Positions 13,234 through 22,362 of a stretch of DNA of 24,306 bases are shown here, one piece after another. The position numbers and the translations under genes were made by a program. The stretch is from Bacillota bacterium (GTDB lineage: Bacteria; Bacillota; Clostridia; Clostridiales; Clostridiaceae). The DNA lies in NCBI GenBank assembly GCA_023435985.1, contig JAEZKY010000222.1, positions 1 through 24,306 on the forward strand, written 5' to 3'. The stretch's first letter is position 1. Every line of letters starts with the position of its first letter. The notes below the pieces were generated by a model that saw only the letters and a list, made by a program, of their open reading frames with translations, searched no databases and was not told the origin of the DNA.

Positions 13234-15405
13234 TTGAAGTTAATAAATATATTAAAGAATAGAGGGATATGTGTGAATAATGAACAAAGAAATACTCATG
13301 AAGCTGCAGTGAAGGCAGCAAAAGAATTAGTAGCTAAAATGACCTTGCAGGAAAAAGCAGAGCAACTGACTTATAATTCGCCAGCAGTTAAACGTTTAAA
13401 TATACCCGAATATAACTGGTGGAATGAAGGTCTTCATGGCGTAGCAAGAGCAGGCACGGCTACTGTTTTCCCTCAAGCTATTGGACTTGCAGCTATGTTT
13501 GATGAGGAGTTTTTAGGAAAGATAGCAGGAATCATTGCGACAGAAGGACGTGCAAAATACAATGAGAATAGCAAAAAAGAAGATAGAGATATATATAAAG
13601 GCCTAACTTATTGGTCACCTAATGTTAATATCTTCAGAGATCCTAGATGGGGAAGAGGTCATGAAACTTATGGAGAAGATCCATATTTAACATCTAGATT
13701 AGGAGTTGCTTTTGTAAAAGGTCTGCAGGGAGATGGCAAGTACCTAAAGTTATCAGCTTGTGCAAAGCATTTTGCAGTTCATAGCGGGCCAGAAAGCTTA
13801 AGACATGAATTTAATGCGGTTGTTAGTCAAAAAGATTTACATGAAACTTATCTTCCAGCTTTTGAAGCTTGTGTAAAAGAAGCAAATGTAGAAAGTGTAA
13901 TGGGAGCATATAACAGAACAAATGGAGAACCTTGCTGCGGAAGTAAGGCCTTATTAAAGGATATATTAAGAGGCAAGTGGGGATTTAAGGGACATGTAGT
14001 ATCTGACTGCTGGGCACTTGCAGATTTCCATATGCATCATAAAGTTACCAGCACAGCAACTGAATCAGTAGCCTTAGCAATAGAAAATGGATGCGACCTT
14101 AATTGTGGAAATATGTATTTGAATTTATTATTAGCATATAAAGAAGGTCTTGTAACAGAAGAGCAGATAACTACAGCAGCAGAAAGACTTATGACAACTA
14201 GGTTTAAGCTTGGAATGTTTGATGAAGACTGCGAATATAATCAAATACCATATGAAGTAAATGACTGCAGAGAACATAATCAGGTATCTTTAGAAGCATC
14301 AAGAAAATCCATGGTACTATTAAGAAATAATGGCATACTTCCATTAGACAAGTCAAGGTTAAAGGCAGTTGCAGTAATTGGACCAAATGCAAATAGTGAA
14401 ATTATGTTAAAGGGAAATTATTCAGGCACTGCATCTAAATATACAACAATATTAGATGGAATTCATGATGTATTAGATGATGACGTAAGAGTATATTATT
14501 CAGAAGGCTGTCATTTATATAAAGAGAAGGTAGAGGATCTTGCAAGAAGAGATGATAGACTAGCTGAGGCAGTTTCAGTGGCAGAAAGAGCAGATGTTGT
14601 TATCTTATGCTTAGGTTTAGATTCTACTATTGAAGGAGAGCAAGGGGATGCAGGTAACGGCTATGGTGCAGGAGATAAGTTAGATTTAAATTTACCAGGA
14701 ATACAACAGGAATTACTTGAAAAAGTACTTGGGACTGGAAAGCCAGTAGTAGTAGTTCTTGGAACTGGAAGCGGATAAACTCTTAATGGAGCAGAAGAAA
14801 GATGTGCAGCTATCTTAAATGCATGGTATCCAGGAAGCCATGGTGGTACAGCAGCAGCAGATATATTATTTGGAAAATGTTCACCAAGTGGTAAGCTTCC
14901 AGTAACCTTCTACAAAGATACAGACAAGCTTCCTGAGTTCACTGATTATGCTATGAAGGGAAGAACTTATAGATATATGGATGAAAGCAACTGCTTATAT
15001 CCATTTGGCTATGGCTTGACTTATTCAACTGTTGAATTATCGAATTTACAGGTGCCAGCTGTTAGAGGTGAATTTGACGGCATTGACATCAGTGTAGAAA
15101 TTGAAAATACTGGCTCTTACGATATAGAAGAAGTAGTTCAATGCTATATAAAGGATTTAGAATCAAAATATGCAGTGCTTAACCACAGTTTAGCAGGGTT
15201 CAAACGAGTTTCCTTGAAGAAGGGAGAAAGTAAAACTGTAACAATGAAGTTAAATAGAAGAGTTTTTGAAGCAGTGAATGATGCTGGAGAAAGAATTCTT
15301 GACAGCAAGAAGTTTAAATTATTTGTCGGTGTATCGCAGCCAGATAAGAGAAGTCTTGAGCTTGGAGCAGCAGCACCACTAAGTGTAAATATTGAATTAG
15401 CATAA
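13234..15405 (+). pseudogene. GH3 glycosidase, beta-xylosidase type, interrupted by an in-frame TAA
   Basis: The frame is continuous over 724 codons except for TAA at 14776-14778. Before it lie WWNEGLHGVARAG (62-74), FRDPRWGRGHETYGEDPYL (134-152), the KHF substrate loop (178-180) and the nucleophile Asp258 in VVSDCWA: the GH3 (alpha/beta)8 barrel. The stop falls in the alpha/beta sandwich (GTGSG-stop-TLNGAEERC). Downstream the frame continues with YPGSHGGTAAADILFG, YPFGYGLTYS and the fibronectin-III-like tail. A single T-to-A change in a Leu TTA codon would explain it. The first 514 aa lack the sandwich domain that completes the active site, so the enzyme is probably non-functional. The family removes xylose (or glucose) from xylo-oligomers; no signal peptide. 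Start: TTG 13234 after AAGAGGA (13221-13227), or GTG 13273 after AGAGGG. GH43 follows. Confidence 0.88.
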
Positions 15406-15456
15406 AAACTTAACTTATAAATGAATGCTAAAAGATATACGATAGGAGAGAAGAAT

Positions 15457-16437
15457 ATGGAAAAGACTACAAAACAAAATGAACCTTTAGTAACTCATAT
15501 TTATACTGCAGATCCTTCTGATCATGTATTTGAAGGTAAAATTTATATTTATCCTTCTCATGATCTTGATCAAGTCATGGTTTCAAATGATAATGGAGAC
15601 CAGTATAACATGGAGGATTATCACATTTTATCTCTTGATGATACGGACTCACCTTGCGTTGACCATGGTGAAGCAATTCACTTAAGAGATATTCCATGGG
15701 CAAGTAAACAATTATGGGCTCCAGATGCTGCATATAAAAATGGCACATATTATTTATTTTTCCCAGCAAGAGATAAAGATGAGATCTTTAGACTCGGGGT
15801 AGCTACTAGTTCAAACCCTGCTGGACCATTTAAGGCTCAGGAAAGTTATATACCAGGCAGCTTTAGTATTGATCCTGCTGTTTTAATGGATGATGATAAT
15901 AGATCATATGTTTACTTCGGAGGCCTTTGGGGTGGACAATTAGAAAAATGGCAGACTGGTACTTTCAAGGCGGATGCTGAAGGACCTGCTGTTACAGAGC
16001 CTGCTATAGGACCAAGAGTAGCTGAATTAACTGATGATATGCTTACTTTTAAGGAAAGCTCTGAAGAAATATCAATTGTTGACGAAGAGGGTAATCCTAT
16101 ACTTGCTGGTGATGAAGAAAGAAGATATTTTGAAGGGCCATGGGTTCATAAATACAATGGAAATTATTATCTTTCATATTCTACTGGCACTACTCACTGT
16201 ATTGTATATGCTATGAGTAAAAATCCAAAAGGTCCTTATACTTTTAAAGGAAAAATACTTAATCCTGTACTAGGCTGGACTACTCACCATTCAATTGTTG
16301 AATTTGAAGGTAAATGGTATTTATTCTATCATGATAGTTCTCTATCAGGTGGAGCTGACAATAAACGTTGCGTAAAATACACTGAAATAAAATACAATGC
16401 TGATGGAACTATCCAAACAGTAGAATTACCTAAGTAA
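15457..16437 (+). CDS. GH43 glycosidase (beta-xylosidase/alpha-L-arabinofuranosidase)
   Basis: A 326-aa five-bladed beta-propeller glycosidase without signal peptide. The three GH43 acids are visible: base Asp19 in YTADPSD, pKa modulator Asp139 in SIDPAVL, and proton donor Glu226 in YFEGPW. The family's HHSIVEF segment lies at 277-283. It would cleave xylose or arabinose from imported oligosaccharides in the cytoplasm by inversion; which sugar is uncertain. TAGGAGAG (15443-15450) precedes ATG 15457 by 6 bases, so I prefer this start to the in-frame ATG at 15421, which has no ribosome binding site. It lies 51 bases after the GH3 gene with no terminator between, in one operon under the divergent AraC regulator. 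Confidence 0.9.
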   Translation: MEKTTKQNEPLVTHIYTADPSDHVFEGKIYIYPSHDLDQVMVSNDNGDQYNMEDYHILSLDDTDSPCVDHGEAIHLRDIPWASKQLWAPDAAYKNGTYYLFFPARDKDEIFRLGVATSSNPAGPFKAQESYIPGSFSIDPAVLMDDDNRSYVYFGGLWGGQLEKWQTGTFKADAEGPAVTEPAIGPRVAELTDDMLTFKESSEEISIVDEEGNPILAGDEERRYFEGPWVHKYNGNYYLSYSTGTTHCIVYAMSKNPKGPYTFKGKILNPVLGWTTHHSIVEFEGKWYLFYHDSSLSGGADNKRCVKYTEIKYNADGTIQTVELPK

Positions 16438-16502
16438 TTTAAATTATCAATATGATAATAAAATTTATATAGAATTATTATTGCAATATAAATATATCCT
16501 AA

Positions 16503-16540
16503 AAAGGCAGACAAAACGAAAGCTTGTCTGCCTTTAATCT
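16503..16540. terminator. Bidirectional terminator after GH43
   Basis: AAAGGCAGACAA (16503-16514) and TTGTCTGCCTTT (16524-16535) form a perfect 12-bp stem with a 9-nt loop and A/T flanks. It serves the GH3-GH43 operon and, on the other strand, the HxlR remnant. Confidence 0.9.
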
Positions 16541-16760
16541 TATTTATGCTTATCAAGTTTAAGCTGATCCTCACCCCATATGTATAATTCCTTTAAGGTT
16601 GGAAGTAAGGCCTTACCTCTTTCTGTCAAAGAATATTCAACCTTAGGAGGAATAGTCTCATACTTTGACTTACAATATCAAGTACATATAGAGGCAATCT
16701 GTTTCATATATTATTATCAAGGAATTCTTTATCATAATTCATATAATCACTCATAAGCAT
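16540..16760 (-). pseudogene. HxlR-family regulator, internally deleted
   Basis: Minus-strand AAGGAGT leads into an ATG (16760 or, better spaced, 16754) and an HxlR-like start MSDYMNYDKEFLDNN that ends at a stop after about 16 residues. Further on, the strand reads YETIPPKVEYSLTERGKALL then LKELYIWGEDQLKLDKHK to the stop at 16540-16542. This is the characteristic wing and C-terminus of HxlR regulators (PPKVEYSLTExG...). The winged-helix core between, some 70 residues in intact members, is gone. It is divergent from the flavoprotein gene, the usual target arrangement for redox- or electrophile-sensing HxlR proteins, so control of that gene has probably been lost. Confidence 0.72.
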
Positions 16761-16877
16761 TACTCCTTCAAATTGTATAGTGTACTTTTTATACTGATAT
16801 AGAAAGAACTGAATTTATTCTTTGTGAGATATTGATTAGAACAGAAAAATAGATCATTAGAAAAAGGAGTGCTATTT

Positions 16878-17531
16878 ATGAAAGTTTGTGCTATCAACGG
16901 AAGTCCAAGGAAAAATAAAAATACAGCTACCTTGCTTCAAAAAGCTTTGGATGGAGTGAAAAAAGCTGCAAAGGATAAGGAAATCGAAACCGAAATGATC
17001 AATTTATATGATTTCAACTATACTGGATGTAAAAGTTGCTTTTCTTGTAAGAGATTTGGAGGCAAAAGTTACGGAAAATGTGCAGTAAAAGATGATATTC
17101 AAGAAGTTTTAGAAGAATTATCTCAAACTGATGGAATTATATTTGGGTCTCCAGTATATTTTGGGGATATAACAGGTCAATTACGATCATTTTTAGAACG
17201 ATTATTATTCCATTATTTAGTGTATGATAATAATTATAGTTCACTGGCACCAAAAAAAATGCCAACAGCAATGATTTATACAATGAATGTAACAGAAGAA
17301 ATAATGAATAAATCAGGTTATCTATCAACTTTTAACAATATAGAAGCATTCATTGGAAAAGTATTCACAAAACCGTTAGTTATGCATTCAAATGATACTT
17401 ATCAATTTGATGACTACTCAAAATATAAAATGGAAGTATTCTCTGAAGAAGCAAAAGCAGCACATAGAAAGGTTCAATTTCCTTTAGATTGCAAAAAGGC
17501 ATTTGAAATGGGGGCTAGTTTAATTAAGTAG
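16878..17531 (+). CDS. Flavodoxin-fold NAD(P)H-dependent reductase
   Basis: A 217-aa protein starting MKVCAINGSPRKNKNTATLL: the first strand and phosphate loop (GSPRKNKNT) of FMN-dependent NADPH reductase/iron-sulfur flavoprotein relatives. GCKSCFSCKRFGG plus a later Cys gives C-x2-C-x2-C-x10-C at about 50-67, longer in the last gap than the usual ISF cluster motif, so a 4Fe-4S cluster is possible but unsure. DGIIFGSPVYFGDITGQLRSFLER is the second flavin-contacting loop and dimer helix. It is cytosolic and would reduce flavin, quinone or another electrophile. AAGGAG (16864-16869) fixes ATG 16878; an in-frame GTG at 16869 overlaps that site and is rejected. The HxlR remnant is divergent upstream. 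Confidence 0.88.
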   Translation: MKVCAINGSPRKNKNTATLLQKALDGVKKAAKDKEIETEMINLYDFNYTGCKSCFSCKRFGGKSYGKCAVKDDIQEVLEELSQTDGIIFGSPVYFGDITGQLRSFLERLLFHYLVYDNNYSSLAPKKMPTAMIYTMNVTEEIMNKSGYLSTFNNIEAFIGKVFTKPLVMHSNDTYQFDDYSKYKMEVFSEEAKAAHRKVQFPLDCKKAFEMGASLIK

Positions 17532-17760
17532 TATATTTTTATTATATAAGTTCTAATTAACAATGTACGTTTAACAATCCACAATGAATGATGAAACTTT
17601 TTTGAAATTACTAAAACTAATATTTTAGTAAAGTGTATTAATTCAATTAAAACTTATGTATTTCAATTAAATTTGTATATAAGTTTAATTATAAAATATT
17701 TTACAAAGTCATAATAAATGGGGTATAAATATAGTAACTTAAATGAATGGAGATGTATAT

Positions 17761-18279
17761 ATGAAGTTTATAGAATTAGCTGCTAAAAGATATTCTGTAA
17801 GAAATTTTGACACAAAAAAAATCAATCAAGAGGACTTGAATTTAATTTTAAAAGCAGGCCAATTAGCTCCAACTGCTGGAAATCGCCAGCCTCAAAGAAT
17901 TTTGGTACTTGAAAGTGAAGAAGCTCTTGCTAAGCTAAAAACTTGCACAGTTTATCATTTTAATGCACCTTTAGCTTTACTTATATGCGCTGATAAAAGT
18001 GAAGCATGGGAACGTAGTTATGACGGAAAAGTCCATACTGATATTGATGGAAGTATTATTGCTACACATATGATGTTACAAGCTGCTGAACTTGGCCTAG
18101 GTTCAACATGGGTTGGTCATTTTGATCCTGCTGCTATACGTGATGCTTTTAATATACCAACAAATCTTGAACCTGTATGTCTTTTACCAATTGGTTATCC
18201 AAGCAACGAAGCTAAGCCAAATCCTAACCACGAAAAAAGAAAAGATATTTCCCAAACTGTATTTTATAATAATTTTTAA
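17761..18279 (+). CDS. Nitroreductase-family protein
   Basis: A 172-aa FMN-dependent oxidoreductase of the nitroreductase fold. Seen: KRYSVRNF at 9-16 (FMN phosphate-binding arginines), LAPTAGNRQPQ at 35-45 (flavin contact), LGLGSTWVGHFDP at 110-122, and LLPIGYP near 140-146. It is shorter than NfsA/NfsB and close to the clostridial small nitroreductases that use NAD(P)H on nitro compounds, quinones or other electrophiles. GGAGAT (17748-17753) is 7 bases before ATG 17761; the in-frame ATG at 17743 overlaps this site. Its neighbour is another flavin reductase 229 bases upstream on the same strand. The AT-rich gap between them shows no clear terminator, so they might be co-transcribed. Confidence 0.9.
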   Translation: MKFIELAAKRYSVRNFDTKKINQEDLNLILKAGQLAPTAGNRQPQRILVLESEEALAKLKTCTVYHFNAPLALLICADKSEAWERSYDGKVHTDIDGSIIATHMMLQAAELGLGSTWVGHFDPAAIRDAFNIPTNLEPVCLLPIGYPSNEAKPNPNHEKRKDISQTVFYNNF

Positions 18280-18326
18280 TGTGTGATTTATTTATTAGCA
18301 TAATTTAATTATACAATTAATGAAAT

Positions 18327-18353
18327 GTGAGTTCTTTGGAATTCACTTTTTTT
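18327..18353 (+). terminator. Terminator of the nitroreductase gene
   Basis: GTGAGTTC (18327-18334) pairs with GAATTCAC (18339-18346), one G-U pair, followed by seven T. Confidence 0.8.
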
Positions 18354-18466
18354 ATTCTTTAGAAATTTATAATAAAGCAAAATCTGTGGGTAACTTATGA
18401 AAAGCTATTTAATTATGTTCTGTGTAGAAAAAGAATAAAAAATAAATCTTATTCTCTGCAAAAAAT

Positions 18467-18516
18467 GAGCCGCTACAAACTTAGTTAGTTACTTTTGTAG
18501 CAGCTCTTTCTATTTT
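18467..18516 (+). terminator. Second terminator-like hairpin before the sugar ABC operon
   Basis: GAGCCGCTACAAA (18467-18479) pairs with TTTGTAGCAGCTC (18494-18506) apart from one mismatch, followed by TTTCTATTTT. The nitroreductase already has a terminator at 18327, so this one may end a small RNA from 18354-18466 or insulate the transporter operon. No ORF is supported in 18280-18660. Confidence 0.6.
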
Positions 18517-18625
18517 AGTTTAATAAATAAATACTTTTTAAAACTTATTTAATAAGTAAAAATTTCGAATGTAAAGGTAAACAAATCACATATAATTACA
18601 ATTCAGATTGCTGTAAAATAACTTT

Positions 18626-18639
18626 TGTAAACGATTAGC
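18626..18639 (+). promoter_or_regulatory. cre-like sequence before the sugar ABC operon
   Basis: TGTAAACGATTAGC matches the CcpA/LacI-type pattern TGWAANCGNTNWCA except at its last two positions, and lies 22 bases before the ATPase start. Carbon catabolite control of a sugar transporter would be expected, but the match is imperfect. Confidence 0.35.
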
Positions 18640-18660
18640 AGAGGGCTGGGGTGGTTAAAA

Positions 18661-20172
18661 TTGAGTAATACATTTTTAGAAATGAAAAATATACACAAAA
18701 GGTTTCCTGGAGTCTATGCACTTAAAGGCGTTCAATTAGAAATTCAAAGAGGAGAGGTACATGCTCTATTAGGTGAAAACGGTGCTGGAAAATCAACCTT
18801 AATGAAAATACTTGGAGGAGTCCATACGCAGGATGAAGGACAAATATTTGTTGAGGGAGTTGATTGCGGAGTTATTAGCCCAACTAAGGCTGCAGAGCTA
18901 GGTATTGGATTTGTTCATCAAGAACTAAATTTAGCAGAAACCTTGACAGTAGCTGAAAATGTTTATATGGGAAGACTTCCATATAAAAATGAAAAACTAG
19001 GAATTGTTGACCATAAGAAATTAAATAATGATACAGCTTTGATAATTGATAGATTGGGGATTGATATAAAACCTAATGATTTAGTTATGGAATTACCAAC
19101 AGCTAAAAAGCAAATGGTTGAAATAGCTAAAGCCATAAGTTTAAATGCTAAAATGATCATCTTTGATGAGCCGACAACCTCACTATCTCAAAAGGATGTT
19201 GAAAATCTCTTTAAGGTTATAAAAACTTTAAAGAAGGATGGAGTGGCAACAATATACATATCACATAGATTGAAGGAAGTTTTTGATATTTGTGATAGAG
19301 CTACCGTCTTAAGAGATGGAACTTATATAGAAAGCTGTGACTTAGAAGGAATCACTCAGGAAAAGCTTATAAATATGATGGTAGGAAGAGATTTAACTGA
19401 GTTATTTCCAAAAGAAATTTTTGAGCCAAAAGAATATGTTTTAGAGGCTAAAGAGATCAGTGATTACGAGGGAAGAGTCAGAAAAGTCAGTATTAAGGCA
19501 AGAAAAGGTGAAATTTTAGGAATAGCCGGTCTAGTAGGGGCAGGAAGAACGGAATTGATGAGACTTATTTTTGGTGCTGATAAGATGAGTGAAGGGCAAA
19601 TATTCGTAAACGGGAAAGAAATAAAAATTAAGTCACCAATTGATGCTATTAAGAACGGTATCTGTCTTTTAACAGAAGATAGAAAAAATCAAGGTTTATC
19701 TTTAGTTCTGAGTGTTCTTGATAATATAACCTTAACAAATTTGGGGGATTTTGTTTTAAACCATAAGAAGCTTAGAGAGACAGGAGAAAAATTTAAAGGG
19801 GCTTTGGAGATTAAGACAGCAAATCTTGATGTTATGGCAGGATCATTATCAGGAGGAAATCAACAAAAATTAATATTAGCTAAGTGGTTAAATACAGATT
19901 CGGATGTATTTATTTTTGATGAACCTACTAAAGGAATAGATGTAGGTACTAAGGCAGAGATATATCATATAATGAATGATTTAGTTAGAAAAGGAAAAGT
20001 AGTTATTATGGTTTCTTCTGAATTACCAGAATTACTAGGTATGTCAGATAGAATATATGTTATGTGTGAAGGAAGTCTTACGGGAGAACTTAGCAGAGAA
20101 GAAGCGACACAGGAGAAGATTATGAAATTAGCTACGCTTGGAGGGATAGTAAATGATGAAGCAAGAGATTGA
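18661..20172 (+). CDS. Sugar ABC transporter, duplicated ATP-binding protein (CUT2, RbsA/MglA/XylG type)
   Basis: A 503-aa protein with two fused ABC domains. Domain 1: Walker A GENGAGKST (38-46), degenerate signature ELPTAKKQM (144-152), Walker B MIIFDEP (165-171). Domain 2: altered Walker A GLVGAGRTE (290-298), where K is replaced by R, signature LSGGNQQ (396-402), Walker B VFIFDEP (416-422). This pairing of a good first and modified second nucleotide site is typical of the CUT2 monosaccharide importers for ribose, galactose or xylose. It drives uptake through the downstream permease at the membrane. The start is TTG 18661, preceded by GGGGTGG (18648-18654). It overlaps the permease gene by 20 bases, so the two are translationally coupled. 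Confidence 0.92.
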   Translation: MSNTFLEMKNIHKRFPGVYALKGVQLEIQRGEVHALLGENGAGKSTLMKILGGVHTQDEGQIFVEGVDCGVISPTKAAELGIGFVHQELNLAETLTVAENVYMGRLPYKNEKLGIVDHKKLNNDTALIIDRLGIDIKPNDLVMELPTAKKQMVEIAKAISLNAKMIIFDEPTTSLSQKDVENLFKVIKTLKKDGVATIYISHRLKEVFDICDRATVLRDGTYIESCDLEGITQEKLINMMVGRDLTELFPKEIFEPKEYVLEAKEISDYEGRVRKVSIKARKGEILGIAGLVGAGRTELMRLIFGADKMSEGQIFVNGKEIKIKSPIDAIKNGICLLTEDRKNQGLSLVLSVLDNITLTNLGDFVLNHKKLRETGEKFKGALEIKTANLDVMAGSLSGGNQQKLILAKWLNTDSDVFIFDEPTKGIDVGTKAEIYHIMNDLVRKGKVVIMVSSELPELLGMSDRIYVMCEGSLTGELSREEATQEKIMKLATLGGIVNDEARD

Positions 20173-21172
20173 TAATAATGTTGTGTCAGAAAAAAGTGCA
20201 AAGAGTAAATTGGAGGGACTAAACTTAAAAAGTCTATCTTTAAAATATTCGATTTATTTAGTACTTGTAGTACTTATTGCAGTTTTTTCTATAATAAGTC
20301 CAGACTTTTTAGGAACAGCCAATGTTTCAAATTTCTTTAGACAGATTCCTACAATAGGAATCATGACGGTTGCTATTACTATGGTATTAATAACTGGTGG
20401 AGTTGATCTTTCAATAGGTGCAGTAGCAGCTTTTGCAGGATGTACAGTAGCTTATTTGGCTGTAAAGGGAGTAAATATGCCGGTTTCGTTACTTGCTGGA
20501 TTAATAGTAGGAGGACTTTGGGGAGTACTTAATGGAGTATTGATTACAAAGTTTAAGCTGGAATCCTTCATACTTACTATGGGTTCATCTTATTTAGTAA
20601 GAGGATTAATACTGTTTTTTACAAACGGAATTTACATTAAAGGGGTTCCGGATTGGTTTTACAATCTTTCAAATACAGAGGTAGGTATATCAATAATACA
20701 TACTAATACTGTAGTGTTTATAATAATAGTTTTAGCTGTAGCTTACTTAATGAAAAATACCCGTTTTGGAAGGTATTGTTATGCAGTTGGTTCTAATAAG
20801 GAAGCAGGAAGATTATCAGGTATAAATGTAAACAAGCATGTTATAAAAGTATATGCAATAGAAGGTGTTTTAGCTGCAATAGCAGGTATCTTATTGATGT
20901 CAAGCATAAACGTTGGTGCTCCAAGTGAAATAAATGGTCCAGATTTATTTGCAATGGCAGGTGCAATCATGGGTGGAGTACAATTCGGCGGCGGAGTTGG
21001 AACAATTGGAGGCGCTATGGTTGGTATATTTACTATCCAGGTATTCCAAAGTGGATTAGCTATCCTTGGAATTAACTCATTCTTACAACAAGCCGTTACT
21101 GGAGCTGTTATTATCCTTGCTATAGTTGTTGATTTCTATAGAAAAGGAAACATATTTAAAAAGAAGAGCTGA
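20153..21172 (+). CDS. Sugar ABC transporter permease (CUT2, RbsC type)
   Basis: A 339-aa polytopic protein with 8-10 hydrophobic segments, of the BPD_transp_2 family. Seen: TGGVDLSIGAVAAFAGC in the second/third helix (82-98), a strong family signature, and the cytoplasmic coupling loop GRYCYAVGSNKEAGRLSGINV, where CUT2 permeases contact the ATPase. GGAGGG (20140-20145) precedes ATG 20153, which lies inside the end of the ATPase gene; ATG 20156 is an alternative. It forms the channel as a homodimer. The C-terminal GGAMVGIFTIQVFQSGLAILGI is also typical of RbsC relatives. Substrate specificity cannot be read from it. Confidence 0.92.
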   Translation: MMKQEIDNNVVSEKSAKSKLEGLNLKSLSLKYSIYLVLVVLIAVFSIISPDFLGTANVSNFFRQIPTIGIMTVAITMVLITGGVDLSIGAVAAFAGCTVAYLAVKGVNMPVSLLAGLIVGGLWGVLNGVLITKFKLESFILTMGSSYLVRGLILFFTNGIYIKGVPDWFYNLSNTEVGISIIHTNTVVFIIIVLAVAYLMKNTRFGRYCYAVGSNKEAGRLSGINVNKHVIKVYAIEGVLAAIAGILLMSSINVGAPSEINGPDLFAMAGAIMGGVQFGGGVGTIGGAMVGIFTIQVFQSGLAILGINSFLQQAVTGAVIILAIVVDFYRKGNIFKKKS

Positions 21173-21206
21173 TAATAAAAAATAAAAGGTTATCTATGCT
21201 GAATTC

Positions 21207-21245
21207 AGTGAATTTTCTAAGCAGTTTCCTGTAAAGGAATTCACT
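21207..21245 (+). promoter_or_regulatory. Intercistronic hairpin between permease and binding-protein genes
   Basis: AGTGAATT (21207-21214) and AATTCACT (21238-21245) form a perfect 8-bp stem, with a smaller TTTCC/GGAAT-type pairing possible inside. No T run follows. Such hairpins in transporter operons often protect or process the mRNA to raise binding-protein levels. Confidence 0.45.
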
Positions 21246-21310
21246 AAGGAAGGCTTTATAAAAAATAAATAATAGATAAATTTCTGAAGAACAGAGGGGG
21301 ATTAATTTTT

Positions 21311-22336
21311 ATGAAGAGAAAAATTATTGCTGCATTATCAACAGTATGTATTGTTGCTAGTTTAGCAGGATGTGGAAAAGCAGCACAAACTCAAGGAACA
21401 GCAAGTTCAAGTGGAAAAAAGATAATTTACTTCATTCCAATAGTTGATACAGGAGCTTACTGGTCACCTATGAAAAAGGCAGCTCAAGATGAAGCTGCAG
21501 CATTAGGATATGATTTAGTAGTTAAAACTTCACCACCAAACGAAACACAAAAAAATGAAAAACATATAGGTTTCCTTGATGAAGCTGTAAAAAATAAAGC
21601 AGCAGGAATAGCAATAGCACCTATGGACCCTGATATGTTTGATAAAAAGGTAAAGGAAGCAAATGATGCAGGAATTCCAGTTGTAACTTTTGATGCTGAT
21701 GTTAATACAAAGCAAAATAGAATATCTTATATAGGTACAGATAATAAGCTTGCAGGAGAACAACTTGGAGAAAATGGAGCTAAGATCTTAAAGGATAAAG
21801 GTATTACAAAAGGTAAAATAGCCTTAGCAGCTGTAAACTTAACTCAAACAACTATGACATATAGACAAGACGGAATAAAAGCTGGTTTTGAAAAGGTTAT
21901 GGGAGATGATGCAAAGAATTTTCAATGGTTAGAACCAATTCAAGATAATGACCAATCAGCAGAATCAAAGAGACAATTAGAAGGTCAAATAACTTCAAAT
22001 CCAGATATGGTAGCTGTATTCTCATTAGGTTCAGAAGGTCCTGATACAGGTGTAATGGAAGCTATAAAATCTCAAGGTAAAGCTGGAAGCATATATCACT
22101 TTGGTTTTGACTATACTCCAACTTGGGAAAATGGTGTAAGCACAAATTTAATATCAGGTATTGTTGACCAAGATTCTTATAATATAGGTAAAACAATAAT
22201 AGATACCTTAGATAAGAAGATAAAAGGTGAAAAGGTTGATGATAATTATCCAATACCAGTTCAATGGGTAACTGCAGATAAGATTGTTGATTATGGAAAA
22301 GAAAAACAAAAACAATTTACAACTGAAACTAAATAA
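21311..22336 (+). CDS. Sugar ABC transporter substrate-binding lipoprotein (Peripla_BP_4 type)
   Basis: A 341-aa lipoprotein: the N-terminus MKRKIIAALS..., hydrophobic core and lipobox SLAGC put the lipidated Cys at 21, then a Ser/Gln linker. The mature part follows the type-1 sugar-binding fold: IIYFIPIVDTGAYWSPMKKA (first lobe), AAGIAIAPMDPDMFDKKVKE, AGIPVVTFDADVN, and the C-terminal lobe with SGIVDQDSYNIGKTIIDTL. It would capture a monosaccharide outside the membrane and hand it to the permease. AGAGGGGG (21293-21300) precedes ATG 21311. The gene is last in the operon, after the ATPase and permease. The ligand is unknown; the GH3/GH43 genes in the neighbourhood make a pentose plausible, but this is inference. 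Confidence 0.93.
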   Translation: MKRKIIAALSTVCIVASLAGCGKAAQTQGTASSSGKKIIYFIPIVDTGAYWSPMKKAAQDEAAALGYDLVVKTSPPNETQKNEKHIGFLDEAVKNKAAGIAIAPMDPDMFDKKVKEANDAGIPVVTFDADVNTKQNRISYIGTDNKLAGEQLGENGAKILKDKGITKGKIALAAVNLTQTTMTYRQDGIKAGFEKVMGDDAKNFQWLEPIQDNDQSAESKRQLEGQITSNPDMVAVFSLGSEGPDTGVMEAIKSQGKAGSIYHFGFDYTPTWENGVSTNLISGIVDQDSYNIGKTIIDTLDKKIKGEKVDDNYPIPVQWVTADKIVDYGKEKQKQFTTETK

Positions 22337-22362
22337 TAAGTAAATAAAGATAAAATTTAAAG

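Noticed and set aside
14953..15405. Separate 150-aa gene downstream of the GH3 stop
   Set aside because: It is in the same frame as the GH3 gene, starts inside the conserved domain without a ribosome binding site, and is best treated as the 3' part of the interrupted gene.
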